A stretch of DNA of 64,000 nucleotides from Mucilaginibacter cryoferens (GCF_014205845.1 NZ_JACHCR010000008.1:62001-126000); one strand, 5' to 3'. Shown: positions 52,547 to 61,985, numbered from the stretch's first letter. Numbers and translations are program-made. The notes: generated by a model not told the origin, from the sequence alone.

Positions 52547-55120
52547 ATGCCGGTAAAAGGAAATCAGTTTAAATCAAATAGTTTTAAGGACGATAATCAG
52601 CCCCGCCAAACCAATGGTAAAGTTGAAAAGGAACGGGTAATAAAAAAAGTACTGCCCAAAATGCCCCGTTTCGATATGGAAAACGGGCGTGGGGTAAAAA
52701 TAGCGGGCTTATTTTCGCTTTTGTTGGCCATTTATTTTCTTATCGCCTTTACCTCCTACCTGTTTACCTGGCAGGAAGATCAAAGTTATATATCATCAAC
52801 CAATGGTGGTTGGCACAACCTGGCTACCGGTAAAACCATACAAGAAATTTCTGACGCCAACACACCGCTTGTTGCCCAAAACTGGTTGGGCAAATTTGGC
52901 GCGTTGCTTAGCAATCAATTTATTTACGAGTGGTTTGGGGTAGCATCATTTTTGTTTGTGTTTGTTTTTTTTGTGTTGGGTTACCGCCTGCTTTTTAAAG
53001 TAAGGTTATTCTCGCTAACAAAAACAATCGCTTACTCTATTTTTTGCATCGTATTTACATCTACAGCAATAGGATATTTCCATGCGTTTATTATCGATTA
53101 TCCTCACTTTTTGGAAGGTGGTTTTGGTTTTTGGAGTAACCGTTTGCTCGATGCGCAGATAGGCCCGGCGGGTACCGTTGGTTTACTTGTTTTTGCGGCG
53201 CTTACTGTGTTGGTTATTGCTTACAATATCGATTTTAAAATACCATCCCGTAAGGGAAAAGCAGTAACACCAATGGCTGTAGACGATATAACGCCCGAGC
53301 CTGTGGACATCATTGACGAAGACTTAGATATTCCCTTAGAGTGGCCCCGCGGAAACAGGGCTAAAGATAACTTTGTGCCTCCTGTAAATTTTGAAAAGCC
53401 CGAGCCGCTGAAACAGCAACCGTTGGTACAAACCCCGATTTATCATGAACCTGTTGTTTTAATGCCAACCAATACCGCCAAAAGCGAGCCGGAGGAAGAA
53501 ACAGAGATTCCACTTACTATTGACGTAAACCGCCCGCTGCCAGAGTTGAGCGTTGAAAAAGCTGATGATGTAAAAGCCCAGGAACTAATAAATAAGTTTG
53601 GTATTTACGACCACCGGCTTGATCTTGCTACCTATAAATTCCCCCATCTCGATCTGTTAGAGAACCACGGTTCGGCTAAAATTTCTGTTAATGCCGAAGA
53701 GTTGGAAGCCAACAAAAACAAAATTGTTGAAACGCTTAACCATTACAATATCGAGATTGATAAGATAAAGGCCACCATTGGGCCAACGGTTACCCTTTAC
53801 GAAATTATTCCGGCACCGGGAGTGCGCATCTCCAAGATAAAAAATCTGGAGGATGATATTGCGCTGAGTTTGGCTGCTCTGGGTATCCGTATTATAGCGC
53901 CAATGCCCGGTAAGGGAACTATCGGTATTGAGGTGCCAAATTCGAGCCCTGAAATGGTTTCAATGCGTTCGATATTGATGACCGAAAAGTTTCAGAACAC
54001 AACGATGGACCTGCCTATTGCTTTAGGTAAAACCATATCCAACGAGGTGTTTATTGCCGATTTGGCCAAAATGCCCCACCTTTTGGTTGCGGGTGCAACA
54101 GGCCAGGGTAAATCTGTTGGTATTAACGCCATATTGGTATCGCTGCTATTTAAAAAACATCCTGCCGAACTAAAATTTGTACTGGTTGACCCTAAAAAGG
54201 TGGAGCTCACACTTTTCCGTAAGATAGAAAGGCACTTTTTGGCTAAGTTACCCGATGAGGCCGATGCCATTATTACCGATACCAAGAAGGTGGTAAATAC
54301 CCTTAACTCGCTTTGTATTGAGATGGATCAGCGTTACGATCTGTTGAAAGACGCGCAGGTACGTAACCTTAAAGAGTACAATGCCAAATACGTTAACCGC
54401 AAGATAAGTGATCCGGAAAAACACCGCTACCTGCCATTCATTGTACTGGTAATTGATGAGTTTGCCGATTTAATGATGACCGCCGGTAAAGAGGTAGAAG
54501 TACCCATAGCACGTATTGCCCAGCTGGCCCGTGCGGTAGGTATTCACCTGGTTATTGCTACACAAAGGCCGTCGGTAAATATTATTACAGGTACTATTAA
54601 GGCCAACTTCCCATCCAGGCTGGCGTTTAGGGTACTATCTAAAATAGATTCGCGTACCATATTGGATGCCGGTGGTGCCGATCAGTTGATCGGTCGTGGA
54701 GATATGCTGTTCTCTACCGGCAGCGACCTTATTCGTTTGCAATGCGCATTTGTGGATACACCGGAAGTTGAGGCGATATCAGATTTTATTGGTAATCAAA
54801 AAGGCTATCCTACGGCCATGTTATTGCCGGAGTATGTTGGTGAAGGCGAAACCAGCAGTGCCAAGGAGTACGACCCGGATGACCGCGACCCGATGTTTGA
54901 GGATGCCGCCCGTTTAATAGTATTGCATCAGCAGGGTTCAACCTCGCTCATTCAGCGTAAAATGAAACTGGGATACAACCGCGCAGGACGTATTATAGAT
55001 CAGTTGGAAGCCGCAGGTATAGTTGGCGCGTTTGAAGGCAGCAAGGCCCGCGATGTGCTTTATCCCGACGAATACAGCCTGGAACGTTACCTCGAAACAC
55101 TTCAAAAACCTAAAGATTAA
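52547..55120 (+). CDS. ftsK: DNA translocase FtsK/SpoIIIE
   Basis: The 857-residue protein has an N-terminal membrane domain with four segments (from about residue 50 to 230), a variable linker, the alpha domain, the RecA-like beta domain with Walker A GATGQGKS (residues 516-523) and Walker B FIVLVIDEFADLMM, and a C-terminal gamma winged helix (STSLIQRKMKLGYNRAGRII). It pumps chromosome dimers apart at division. Length is typical. lolA follows 69 bases later in the same orientation. Confidence 0.98.
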   Translation: MPVKGNQFKSNSFKDDNQPRQTNGKVEKERVIKKVLPKMPRFDMENGRGVKIAGLFSLLLAIYFLIAFTSYLFTWQEDQSYISSTNGGWHNLATGKTIQEISDANTPLVAQNWLGKFGALLSNQFIYEWFGVASFLFVFVFFVLGYRLLFKVRLFSLTKTIAYSIFCIVFTSTAIGYFHAFIIDYPHFLEGGFGFWSNRLLDAQIGPAGTVGLLVFAALTVLVIAYNIDFKIPSRKGKAVTPMAVDDITPEPVDIIDEDLDIPLEWPRGNRAKDNFVPPVNFEKPEPLKQQPLVQTPIYHEPVVLMPTNTAKSEPEEETEIPLTIDVNRPLPELSVEKADDVKAQELINKFGIYDHRLDLATYKFPHLDLLENHGSAKISVNAEELEANKNKIVETLNHYNIEIDKIKATIGPTVTLYEIIPAPGVRISKIKNLEDDIALSLAALGIRIIAPMPGKGTIGIEVPNSSPEMVSMRSILMTEKFQNTTMDLPIALGKTISNEVFIADLAKMPHLLVAGATGQGKSVGINAILVSLLFKKHPAELKFVLVDPKKVELTLFRKIERHFLAKLPDEADAIITDTKKVVNTLNSLCIEMDQRYDLLKDAQVRNLKEYNAKYVNRKISDPEKHRYLPFIVLVIDEFADLMMTAGKEVEVPIARIAQLARAVGIHLVIATQRPSVNIITGTIKANFPSRLAFRVLSKIDSRTILDAGGADQLIGRGDMLFSTGSDLIRLQCAFVDTPEVEAISDFIGNQKGYPTAMLLPEYVGEGETSSAKEYDPDDRDPMFEDAARLIVLHQQGSTSLIQRKMKLGYNRAGRIIDQLEAAGIVGAFEGSKARDVLYPDEYSLERYLETLQKPKD

Positions 55121-55189
55121 ACCAAATACAATAAATACGCTCCAAACCAATAACTATTAAGCGATATAGTTGTTGACGATAAAACAAAC

Positions 55190-55867
55190 ATGAAAAAAAC
55201 AATCTTATACACCCTTTTAGCACTAAGCAGTTATACAAGTGCTTTTGCCCAGAAAGATGCACAAGCCAAAGCTATTTTAAATCAGGTAAGCCTTAAATAC
55301 AGATCATACGATGCTATTAAAACCGACTTTACCTTTACGCTGGACAACCAGCAGGCCGGTGTTAAAGAAACCCAGACAGGTACTTTGATATCAAAAGCCA
55401 AAGCCGGTAAATATAAAGTTACCCTGTACAGTTCTGCAGCAGCAAAAGATGTGGATAAAGAGATCATAAGCGATGGTAAAAGCCAGTGGACCTACCTTAA
55501 AAAAGATAAAGAGGTACAGGTTGGCGATGCCGGTAAAGGTGGCGATGGTTTAAGTAACCCATCGCAAATTTTTACTTTGTATGAGCATGGATACAAATAT
55601 TTGTACAGCGGCGAGCAGAAGGTAAACGGCAAAATTTGCCAGATTATAGACCTTACGCCCGAAAGCGAAAAACAAGCCATCTTTAAAGTTCGCCTGTTGA
55701 TTGATAAGGCAAAGAAACAGGTATACAGCGCCCTTTTATTTGATAAAAACGGCAATAAGTATAACTACACCGTAGGCAACTTTGTGGGTAATGCCCCCGT
55801 TGCAGATGCCGTATTTGCCTGGGACGCTAAAGCTCACCCTGGTGTTGAGGTTGTGGATTTGAGGTAA
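55190..55867 (+). CDS. LolA-family outer-membrane lipoprotein carrier protein
   Basis: The 225-residue protein has a signal peptide (ILYTLLALSSYTSAFAQ). It has the LolA pattern: AKAILNQVSLKYRSYDAIKT, then DFTFTLDNQQAG, SDGKSQWTYLKKDKEVQVGD, and the C-terminal strand FAWDAKAHPGVEVVDLR. It would carry lipoproteins across the periplasm to the outer membrane. It follows ftsK with a 69-base gap, an order common in Bacteroidota, and ends at a strong terminator. Confidence 0.92.
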   Translation: MKKTILYTLLALSSYTSAFAQKDAQAKAILNQVSLKYRSYDAIKTDFTFTLDNQQAGVKETQTGTLISKAKAGKYKVTLYSSAAAKDVDKEIISDGKSQWTYLKKDKEVQVGDAGKGGDGLSNPSQIFTLYEHGYKYLYSGEQKVNGKICQIIDLTPESEKQAIFKVRLLIDKAKKQVYSALLFDKNGNKYNYTVGNFVGNAPVADAVFAWDAKAHPGVEVVDLR

Positions 55868-55892
55868 TATATTTGAATTTTAGATATTAAAG

Positions 55893-55922
55893 AGCGATGA
55901 GTTAAACTCGTCGCTTTTTTTG
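55893..55922 (+). terminator. Terminator after lolA
   Basis: AGCGATGAG/CTCGTCGCT stem (one wobble) with a 5-base loop is followed by TTTTTTTG. Confidence 0.85.
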
Positions 55923-56037
55923 TTTTACATGTTCAAGGATAAGGTTAGGCCTTCGAGAATCGAAAGCTCCATAACCATTTTTAATTCCCTCGGGAGTTAT
56001 CCCCGAAGAAGGAATTGCACCTCCGTCACTATTTTTC

Positions 56038-56574
56038 TCACCTCAACTCTTCCAGCTTCCGCAATATAGCCTCCAGTCTTTCCTCTACGGTAGTGTCACC
56101 TTCAATAACTAATAAAGGTTTTTTAAGGCCTTGCATCCAGTTTTGGTGTGCATGCAGGTTACGCCCGTTTGTAATGTTGTCATCATAGCCTGAGGCCCAT
56201 TCAATGAACGCCAGATGCTGTTTGTTACGTTCGGCATCGGTGTATATAATGTTGCCGTAGCGTTCAATTTCACGTTTTTTTAGGCGGTCAATCCTTATTT
56301 CCCTGGGTAGGTATAAAAATACAGAGAGGTCAAAATTCCAGTTGTTGTTCCAGTTAATGACCGAGCCACCTAATATCCAGTTAGTGTGTACAGCTGTATG
56401 TTGATTGATAAGGGTATTGCGTTCGTTTGCCGGGCGTCTGTCTGTAAATGGAGGATCTGTTGGCAGCCAGAAATATTTATCGCTATCAAAATAGGGGTAC
56501 TTGAGTTTTTTAGCAAGGGTATTACCAAGCGTAGTTACCCCCGAGCTTGATGCTCCAAAAATATTGATATGCAT
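56038..56574 (-). CDS. Adenylate kinase-like P-loop protein
   Basis: The 178-residue protein has a modified P-loop, GASSSGVTTLG, near residue 6, followed by DSDKYFWLPTDPPFTDRRP, which matches a subgroup of AAA/adenylate-kinase-like proteins. The LIDDL-type lid carries DRLKKREIERYG, and WILGGSVINW is characteristic. The canonical GxxxxGK[ST] lysine position reads Val-Thr-Thr here, so NTP binding may be altered. Substrate unknown. It is the last gene of the minus-strand run after DUF1456 and the helicase but with a gap of 94 bases. Confidence 0.75.
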   Translation of the reverse strand: MHINIFGASSSGVTTLGNTLAKKLKYPYFDSDKYFWLPTDPPFTDRRPANERNTLINQHTAVHTNWILGGSVINWNNNWNFDLSVFLYLPREIRIDRLKKREIERYGNIIYTDAERNKQHLAFIEWASGYDDNITNGRNLHAHQNWMQGLKKPLLVIEGDTTVEERLEAILRKLEELR

Positions 56575-56667
56575 TTAGGAATTGTTTATTTAGCAGCCAA
56601 TCTGCTTTGGTAAACGAAGTTGGCTGTGAGGGCACAGCCAACAGAAATGAACAGCGTGTTAACGCAC

Positions 56668-56934
56668 TTATTTTTTCTCTTCTTTATTTTCCTCTGTTTT
56701 TGGTGCTCTTTTATCAGGCATTGGGCCGCGTTTGTAAATGATAAGGCCATTCAGAAAATTACGCAGAATCTGGTCGCCGCAAGGTTTAAAGTTGGGATGA
56801 TCATCGTTACGGAAAATGGCGCCCAATTCGGTTTTGGTAATACGGAAATTGGCCAGCTCCAATACTTTTACAATATCATCATCGGTAAACTTCATAGCTA
56901 CCCGCAGCTTTTTCATGATATCATTATTGCTCAT
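56668..56934 (-). CDS. Single-repeat DUF1456 protein
   Basis: The 88-residue protein matches one DUF1456 unit: NNDIMKKLRVAMKFTDDDIV, KVLELANFRITKTELGAIFR and LRNFLNGLIIYKRG. The E. coli homologue YehS has two such units in about 156 residues, so this is a half-length form that may dimerise. It ends in a Lys/Glu-rich tail. It starts 15 bases after the helicase gene and is probably cotranscribed with it, suggesting an RNA- or ribosome-related role, which is inference only. Confidence 0.85.
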   Translation of the reverse strand: MSNNDIMKKLRVAMKFTDDDIVKVLELANFRITKTELGAIFRNDDHPNFKPCGDQILRNFLNGLIIYKRGPMPDKRAPKTEENKEEKK

Positions 56935-56949
56935 GCTATCGGTATTTAA

Positions 56950-58251
56950 TTATATGGAAATATCTATTTTAACTTTTTTGTTCTTTATTTTCTCGCCTTT
57001 TATCTGCTGTACAACCTTTTCTATTTTGTTGCGCTTTACAGCGGCGTAAGAGGTGTAATCCAATACCTCTATTAAACCTACGTCTTCTTTATCAAGGCCA
57101 CCTTTTTTAAGCAGCAGGCCAACAATATCTATTTTATTTACCTTATCCTTTTTACCGGCGGCTACATACAGCGTTGCCCATGGCGATGGTTGGGGTACTA
57201 TTGGTTCGGCAGGCAGCTCCTCAATTTCTGGCATCTCTTTTAAGTACGATGGCTTTTCGTCTGGTGCAAGTATCAGGTACGATGTGCCTTTTGCATGCAT
57301 ACGGGCTGTACGGCCATTGCGGTGCAGGTAAGCTTCCTCGTTATGTGGCAACTGGTAATGCACCACGTGCTCAATCTCGGGGATGTCTAATCCACGGGAG
57401 GCCAGGTCTGTGGTGATGAGCAAACGGTGACTGCCGTTTCTAAATTTAAGCAATGCCCGTTCCCGGTCGTCCTGCTCCATACCGCCGTGAAAAATATCGT
57501 GGGGTAAGCCCCGGTCATATAATAAGTCGCTGATGCGTTCAACGGCTTCGCGGTGGTTACAAAAAACAAGGGTTGCGTTATCGCCTATTTTACATATTAA
57601 TGCAAATAAAGCATCCAGTTTATCTGCTGCTTCGGCAATTACAGCTTTTTGTTTGATGTCGGGTTTATTGGTGGCATTGGTAAGGTAATCCAGCTCCATC
57701 GGCCTAACCATTCCGGTAAATGATGGAATTTCGTCCATTTTGGTAGCAGATGTAAGTATCCGCTTTTTAATATTTGGCATTTGTTTAATGATAAAAGCCA
57801 TATCTTCCTGAAAACCAAATTCAAGGGCTTTATCAAACTCGTCCAATATCAGGGTGTGAATAGTATCGGTACTAAAACTATGCCTACGCAGGTGATGCGC
57901 TATGCGGCCCGGTGTGCCTATCAGCACAGCTGGCGGTTGCGAAAGATTATTACGCTCAATTTTTACCGGGTGGCCGCCATAGCAGCAGTTTACCTTAAAA
58001 CCGCTACCAATGGTGCGAAAAACCTGCTCTATCTGTAAGGCCAGCTCGCGCGATGGTACCATAATGAGCGCCTGCACAGTTGGGATGCCGGCATCAAGCA
58101 AGCTTAGTAAGGGCAACAAAAATCCCAGCGTTTTACCAGAGCCGGTTGGCGATAGCAGTATCACATCGCTTTTTTTGGCTGCGCTGATGGCGGCCTCCTG
58201 CATTTGGTTAAGGGTATTTATTTTGAGATTTTCGAGCGCTTGCTTTATCAT
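56950..58251 (-). CDS. DbpA-type DEAD-box RNA helicase with DEFD motif
   Basis: The 433-residue helicase has motif I SPTGSGKT (residues 34-41), PSRELA, TPGRIAHHLRRH, motif II with LDEFDKALE (DEFD in place of DEAD), motif III SAT, and HRNGRTARM. The C-terminal 70 residues (ATLYVAAGKKDKVNKIDIVG, VLDYTSYAAVKRNKIEKVV) match the DbpA RNA-binding domain that docks on hairpin 92 of 23S rRNA. It probably acts in large-subunit assembly. The DEFD variant is a substitution of Ala by Phe in a normally strict motif. Confidence 0.93.
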   Translation of the reverse strand: MIKQALENLKINTLNQMQEAAISAAKKSDVILLSPTGSGKTLGFLLPLLSLLDAGIPTVQALIMVPSRELALQIEQVFRTIGSGFKVNCCYGGHPVKIERNNLSQPPAVLIGTPGRIAHHLRRHSFSTDTIHTLILDEFDKALEFGFQEDMAFIIKQMPNIKKRILTSATKMDEIPSFTGMVRPMELDYLTNATNKPDIKQKAVIAEAADKLDALFALICKIGDNATLVFCNHREAVERISDLLYDRGLPHDIFHGGMEQDDRERALLKFRNGSHRLLITTDLASRGLDIPEIEHVVHYQLPHNEEAYLHRNGRTARMHAKGTSYLILAPDEKPSYLKEMPEIEELPAEPIVPQPSPWATLYVAAGKKDKVNKIDIVGLLLKKGGLDKEDVGLIEVLDYTSYAAVKRNKIEKVVQQIKGEKIKNKKVKIDISI

Positions 58252-58275
58252 TGTGAGGGCAAAGATAAGGTAAAA

Positions 58276-58310
58276 GCCTCACCCGGGCCCTCTCCAATGC
58301 AGAGGGAGGC
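58276..58310. repeat. C-rich dispersed repeat, second copy
   Basis: GCCTCACCCGGGCCCTCTCC continues to AATGCAGAGGGAGGC. GCCTC and CCCTCT are mirrored by AGAGGG and GAGGC as nested hairpins. It shares the CCTCACCC..CTCT core with the element at 39921-39955. Confidence 0.55.
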
Positions 58311-58369
58311 ATAAATAGTTTAATATTTAATGCTAAACCATCTCCCAACAACAGGATTTAGGCAGGGGT

Positions 58370-58666
58370 TTATCCAATCCTGTTTTCGTCAAGTTCTCTG
58401 TCTTCGGCTTCTGGCCCCTGGTAGTTTTTAATAAATCCGGCAATTTCCTCGGCTTGCTGGTGGGTGAGGTCGCCCATGCCGCTGTATTCCCATTGGTTCA
58501 TATCGTCGTCAAAAACTATATCGCCCAAATCTATTTCGCCTTCACTTAAGGCAAAAACCCCGGTGGCGTATAAATTGCCGCCTGGTATAGTTTGGTTTAC
58601 AGGCGTAATGATGATAATTCGGTCACCATCTTCTGTATATAAATTATAATTTGCGGGCTTTATCAT
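58370..58666 (-). CDS. Uncharacterised small acidic protein
   Basis: The 98-residue protein is acidic and has no signal peptide. It starts IKPANYNLYTEDGDRIIIIT and contains FALSEGEIDLGDIVFDDDMN, then THQQAEEIAGFIKNYQG. Strands in the first half and a helix near the end suggest a small folded cytosolic domain. I do not recognise a family. It is monocistronic with 61 bases to the truC-like gene upstream on the same strand. Confidence 0.65.
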   Translation of the reverse strand: MIKPANYNLYTEDGDRIIIITPVNQTIPGGNLYATGVFALSEGEIDLGDIVFDDDMNQWEYSGMGDLTHQQAEEIAGFIKNYQGPEAEDRELDENRIG

Positions 58667-58727
58667 GTTAGCAGTATTTGCATAACCTATACAAATGCGG
58701 GACGCTTTTGTTTACTTATTAAACGCT

Positions 58728-59405
58728 TTACCAGCCCATTAATTGCATAACCCGTGTAAATTCGGGCTGTAAACCGGCATCAATACTAATGCTTTGGTCG
58801 GTTATGGGGTGGGTAAATTGCAGGCGCGCGGCATGCAGCAACATGGTGTTCATATCCCAGGTTTCGGTAAAAAATTTGTTTTGCTTATTGCAGCCATGAG
58901 TGCGGTCGCCAATAATGGGATGAAATATATGGGCAAAGTGCTTGCGAAGCTGGTGCATGCGCCCGGTAGTTGGTATTGCTTCAACCAACGAATACCTGGA
59001 AGTTTGGTGTGCGCCAAAAGCAACATTCAATTCGGTTCGTTTTAAGGTAGTGTAAGCTGTAAAGGCATCTTGTAAAGTGCCGTTCTCTTTGCGTAAGGGA
59101 TAATCTATATCCTCGGCGTCGGCCGTATGCCCGCGTACTATGGCCAGGTATTTTTTATGCACCCGGTTTTCCATAAAAGCTTGCTGCATGGCTATCTCTA
59201 CCTGTTTTTCGAGGGCGAAAAGTAGGATACCACCAGTTTTTCTATCAATACGATGTACCGGGTTAACCTTCTGGCCTATCTGATCGCGAAGCATTTGCAA
59301 TGCAAATTCGGTAGCCTCGGCAGCAATGGGCGACCGGTGTACCAGTAAACCATGTGGTTTATTAATAGCTATCAGGTGCTCGTCCCGGTATATGATCTCT
59401 AACAT
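58728..59405 (-). CDS. TruC-type tRNA pseudouridine synthase
   Basis: The 225-residue protein is a short RluA-family member without an S4 domain: EIIYRDEHLIAINKPHGLLV, the catalytic aspartate in NPVHRIDRKTGGILLFALEK (about residue 55), and TTGRMHQLRKHFAHIFHPIIGDRTHG near the end. Length and block match TruC, which modifies U65 of tRNA-Ile/Asp. The second RluA-family gene in this window is at 23112 and is RluD-like. Confidence 0.88.
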   Translation of the reverse strand: MLEIIYRDEHLIAINKPHGLLVHRSPIAAEATEFALQMLRDQIGQKVNPVHRIDRKTGGILLFALEKQVEIAMQQAFMENRVHKKYLAIVRGHTADAEDIDYPLRKENGTLQDAFTAYTTLKRTELNVAFGAHQTSRYSLVEAIPTTGRMHQLRKHFAHIFHPIIGDRTHGCNKQNKFFTETWDMNTMLLHAARLQFTHPITDQSISIDAGLQPEFTRVMQLMGW

Positions 59406-59531
59406 TCGGCGAAGTTACGGATAGATATGGTATTTGAGATATGGTACAAGCGTAGTGTGTTTCACTGCGTTTAATAAGGGTAGAAGACGCGGTTTTTTAA
59501 TGATGACACAAAGATGAATATCGCCTGTTGT

Positions 59532-59558
59532 AAAAATATACCGATTGGTATATTTTTG
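59532..59558. promoter_or_regulatory. TetR operator and -7 box before the SDR gene
   Basis: AAAAATATACC (59532-59542) and its inverse at 59547-59557 are perfect 11-bp arms around GATT. The -7 box TATTTTTG (59551-59558) lies inside the right arm, so binding would block the polymerase. The core ATACC-N4-GGTAT recurs at 60350 and 61963. Confidence 0.8.
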
Positions 59559-59591
59559 TACTGTTGAAATTATCCATTCAACATAAGCAAA

Positions 59592-60332
59592 ATGAAAACT
59601 TCAAAAAATACCATACTCATCACTGGCGGCAGCGCCGGAATAGGGTTTGAGCTGGCAAAAAAATTATCGGTAAATAACCATGTGATTATTATTGGCCGTA
59701 ACCAGGATCGTTTACAAAGGGCCGCCGGCCAATTACAAAATGTAAGCGCTATTACTGCCGATGTATCAAACGCTGCTGATGTGGATGCACTTGTGGATCA
59801 GTTAACCAGCAATTTTCCGGAATTGAACATCGTGATCAATAACGCGGGTGCTGCCAATTTAAACAACCTGCTTACCGATACCAATACTTTTGAAAAGGCA
59901 AGCGAAGAGATGCTTACCAATTACCTTTCCATCATCCGTCTTAACGAAAAGCTATTGCCATCACTTAAAAAACAAGCTGATGCGGCTATTGTAAATGTAT
60001 CGTCGGTTGTGGCATTTGCCCCAAGCACGCGTTTGGCTACTTACGGCGCTACCAAAGCCGCTTTACATGCTTATACCCGGGCGTTGCGGTTAGCATTGAT
60101 CGAAACAAGTGTAAAAGTTTTTGAGTTAATGCCCCCCTTGGTTGATACCGAGTTTTCGGCAGAGATTGGCGGTAAAAACGGAATCCCGGCTGCGCAGGTT
60201 GCCGATGAATTTGTGGCCGCGCTGGAGTCTGATACTTACGAGATCCGCGTAGCCAATACCGAGCAGTTTTACAGATTATATCTTTCAAATCCCGACGAAG
60301 CTTTGAGGGTAATGAATTTACCAAGGGACTAA
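59592..60332 (+). CDS. Short-chain dehydrogenase/reductase (DltE-like)
   Basis: The 246-residue SDR has the NAD(P) loop TGGSAGIGFELAKKL (about residues 11-25), NNAGAAN, a catalytic Ser in VNVSSVVAFAPSTRL, and Tyr-x-x-x-Lys in LATYGATKAALHA. Later residues (KVFELMPPLVDTEF) match DltE-like bacterial SDRs. Substrate unknown, probably a carbonyl compound. It is the first gene of the TetR-controlled unit with the DHA2 pump and regulator; co-regulation with the pump suggests reduction of a toxic carbonyl, but that is inference. Confidence 0.9.
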   Translation: MKTSKNTILITGGSAGIGFELAKKLSVNNHVIIIGRNQDRLQRAAGQLQNVSAITADVSNAADVDALVDQLTSNFPELNIVINNAGAANLNNLLTDTNTFEKASEEMLTNYLSIIRLNEKLLPSLKKQADAAIVNVSSVVAFAPSTRLATYGATKAALHAYTRALRLALIETSVKVFELMPPLVDTEFSAEIGGKNGIPAAQVADEFVAALESDTYEIRVANTEQFYRLYLSNPDEALRVMNLPRD

Positions 60333-60349
60333 TACAATAAAAAAATTTA

Positions 60350-60381
60350 TTCAATAATATATCAATCGGTATATTATTGAA
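60350..60381. promoter_or_regulatory. TetR operator before the DHA2 pump gene
   Basis: TTCAATAATATA (60350-60361) pairs perfectly with 60370-60381. The core is ATATC-AATC-GGTAT, one base from the other two operators. TATTATTG at 60372-60379, one mismatch from TAnnTTTG, overlaps it. The pump start is 60399. Confidence 0.75.
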
Positions 60382-60398
60382 TATTGAAGACTACACCG

Positions 60399-61940
60399 AT
60401 GAAAAAAAGCATCCTGATCATTACCGTAATTACAGCCGCGATGATGGAATTGATAGATACCTCCATTGTAAATGTGGCCTTATCGCACATGAGCGGTAAC
60501 CTGGGCTCTACGCTCGAAGATACATCCTGGGTAATTACGGCCTATGCTATAGCCAACATCATTATTATACCCATGACCAGCTTTTTAACCACCAGGCTGG
60601 GCCGTAGAAATTATTATATAGGATCTATCATCGCATTTACCTTCTTCTCGGCCATGTGCGGGCTGGCATCCAATATCTGGACGTTGATATTATTCCGCTT
60701 TTTGCAAGGGATGGGGGGAGGGGCGCTGTTGTCGGTATCGCAGGCCATTGTTTTTGAGGTATATGGCAAAGCCCGCGCCGGTATTGCCAGCGCGCTGTTT
60801 GGTGTAGGTGTATTTTTAGGGCCAACAATTGGCCCAACGTTGGGTGGTTTTATTACCGAAAATTACTCCTGGCCATGGATCTTTTATATCAACATTCCCA
60901 TAGGTATAGCGGTTGCGGTATCAAGTATATTGCTGGTTACCGAGCCCGAAATAAAGGTTATACCCAAAGCTGTAGACTGGTGGGGCATTCTGCTGTTAGT
61001 TATTGGTATAGGGTCACTCCAAACCGTATTGGAACGCGGCGAAACGGACGACTGGTTTTCGGCCAATTATATTATCGCTTTATCTGTAATAGCTGTATTT
61101 AGTATTTTTACCTTCATCTGGTGGGAGCTTACCATCTCTAATCCTGTTATTGACTTGCGGGTATTAAAAAGTAAATCGCTGGCGGTGGCGGCTATTCTTA
61201 CGGCTGTTACGGGAGTAGGGATGTTCACTTCGGTTTTTCTTACGCCTGTGCTGGCGCAACGGGTATTGCTGTTTCCGCCAACTATTACGGGGCTTACATT
61301 GTTGCCCGGTGCTATACTGGCTATTTTCGGACTGTTATTTTCGGCTACTTTACTAAAAAGGGGAGTATCGCCATTAATAATTATAACTACCGGGTTTATC
61401 TTGTTTATGATATTTAGCTACCGGATGGCGGGGCTTAACCTGGATGCAACTCCCGGTAACCTGGCCGGAATATTGATATTCAGAGCTATGGGGCTTGCTT
61501 TTTTAACCGTGCCTTTAACAGCGTTGGCGGTATCAGGCCTCGAAGCCAAAGATGTGCCGCAGGGCTCGGCATTAAATAATATGATGCGACAGTTGGGCGG
61601 GTCGTTCGGTATAGCTATGATCAATACCTATGTAGCGCATCGTTTTGGTTTGCACCGTAATGATCTGATATCTAATATCAGCGTTTATAACCCGCAGGCT
61701 ACGCAACGGATACATAACCTAACACAGTATTTTTCGAACAAAGGAAGTTCGCTGTTTGATGCGCAAAAAAAAGCGATGGGCTTGATCAATAGCGGAATAG
61801 ACAGGCAGTCATTTTTGTTAAGTTATATGGATGCCTACCTGTTTGTTGGCTTACTGTTTTTGTTGGCTATGCCATTGTTGTTTTTGGTTGTAAACCGTAA
61901 AAAACAGGTTGGCCCGGTGGTATTGGTGAGCGATCACTGA
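60399..61940 (+). CDS. DHA2 family drug:proton antiporter (EmrB/QacA type)
   Basis: From ATG 60399 the protein is 513 residues with about 14 membrane segments, the DHA2 number. It has the motif D-like LIDTSIVNVALSHM in the first segment, the RLGRRNYYI loop between segments 2 and 3 (motif A), the antiporter motif C GPTIGPTLGGFI in segment 5, and a typical C-terminal 3-helix bundle. It should export a drug or toxic metabolite in exchange for protons. No membrane-fusion partner gene is adjacent. A TTG five codons upstream is less likely. Its own TetR operator precedes it. Confidence 0.94.
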   Translation: MKKSILIITVITAAMMELIDTSIVNVALSHMSGNLGSTLEDTSWVITAYAIANIIIIPMTSFLTTRLGRRNYYIGSIIAFTFFSAMCGLASNIWTLILFRFLQGMGGGALLSVSQAIVFEVYGKARAGIASALFGVGVFLGPTIGPTLGGFITENYSWPWIFYINIPIGIAVAVSSILLVTEPEIKVIPKAVDWWGILLLVIGIGSLQTVLERGETDDWFSANYIIALSVIAVFSIFTFIWWELTISNPVIDLRVLKSKSLAVAAILTAVTGVGMFTSVFLTPVLAQRVLLFPPTITGLTLLPGAILAIFGLLFSATLLKRGVSPLIIITTGFILFMIFSYRMAGLNLDATPGNLAGILIFRAMGLAFLTVPLTALAVSGLEAKDVPQGSALNNMMRQLGGSFGIAMINTYVAHRFGLHRNDLISNISVYNPQATQRIHNLTQYFSNKGSSLFDAQKKAMGLINSGIDRQSFLLSYMDAYLFVGLLFLLAMPLLFLVVNRKKQVGPVVLVSDH

Positions 61941-61962
61941 TATCCAAAATTATAACAATCAA

Positions 61963-61981
61963 ATACCAGTTGGTATATTTG
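61963..61981. promoter_or_regulatory. TetR operator and -7 box before the tetR gene
   Basis: ATACCA (61963-61968) pairs with TGGTAT (61971-61976). The core ATACC-AGTT-GGTAT matches the other two sites in spacing. TATATTTG (61974-61981) is an exact -7 box overlapping it and ending only four bases before the ATG. Confidence 0.8.
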
Positions 61982-61985
61982 CAAT

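Noticed and set aside
55923..56037. Possible tRNA or riboswitch in the lolA downstream gap
   Set aside because: No cloverleaf or known aptamer core could be folded from the short sequence, which contains only weak GGAATT and CCTCGGGAG matches.
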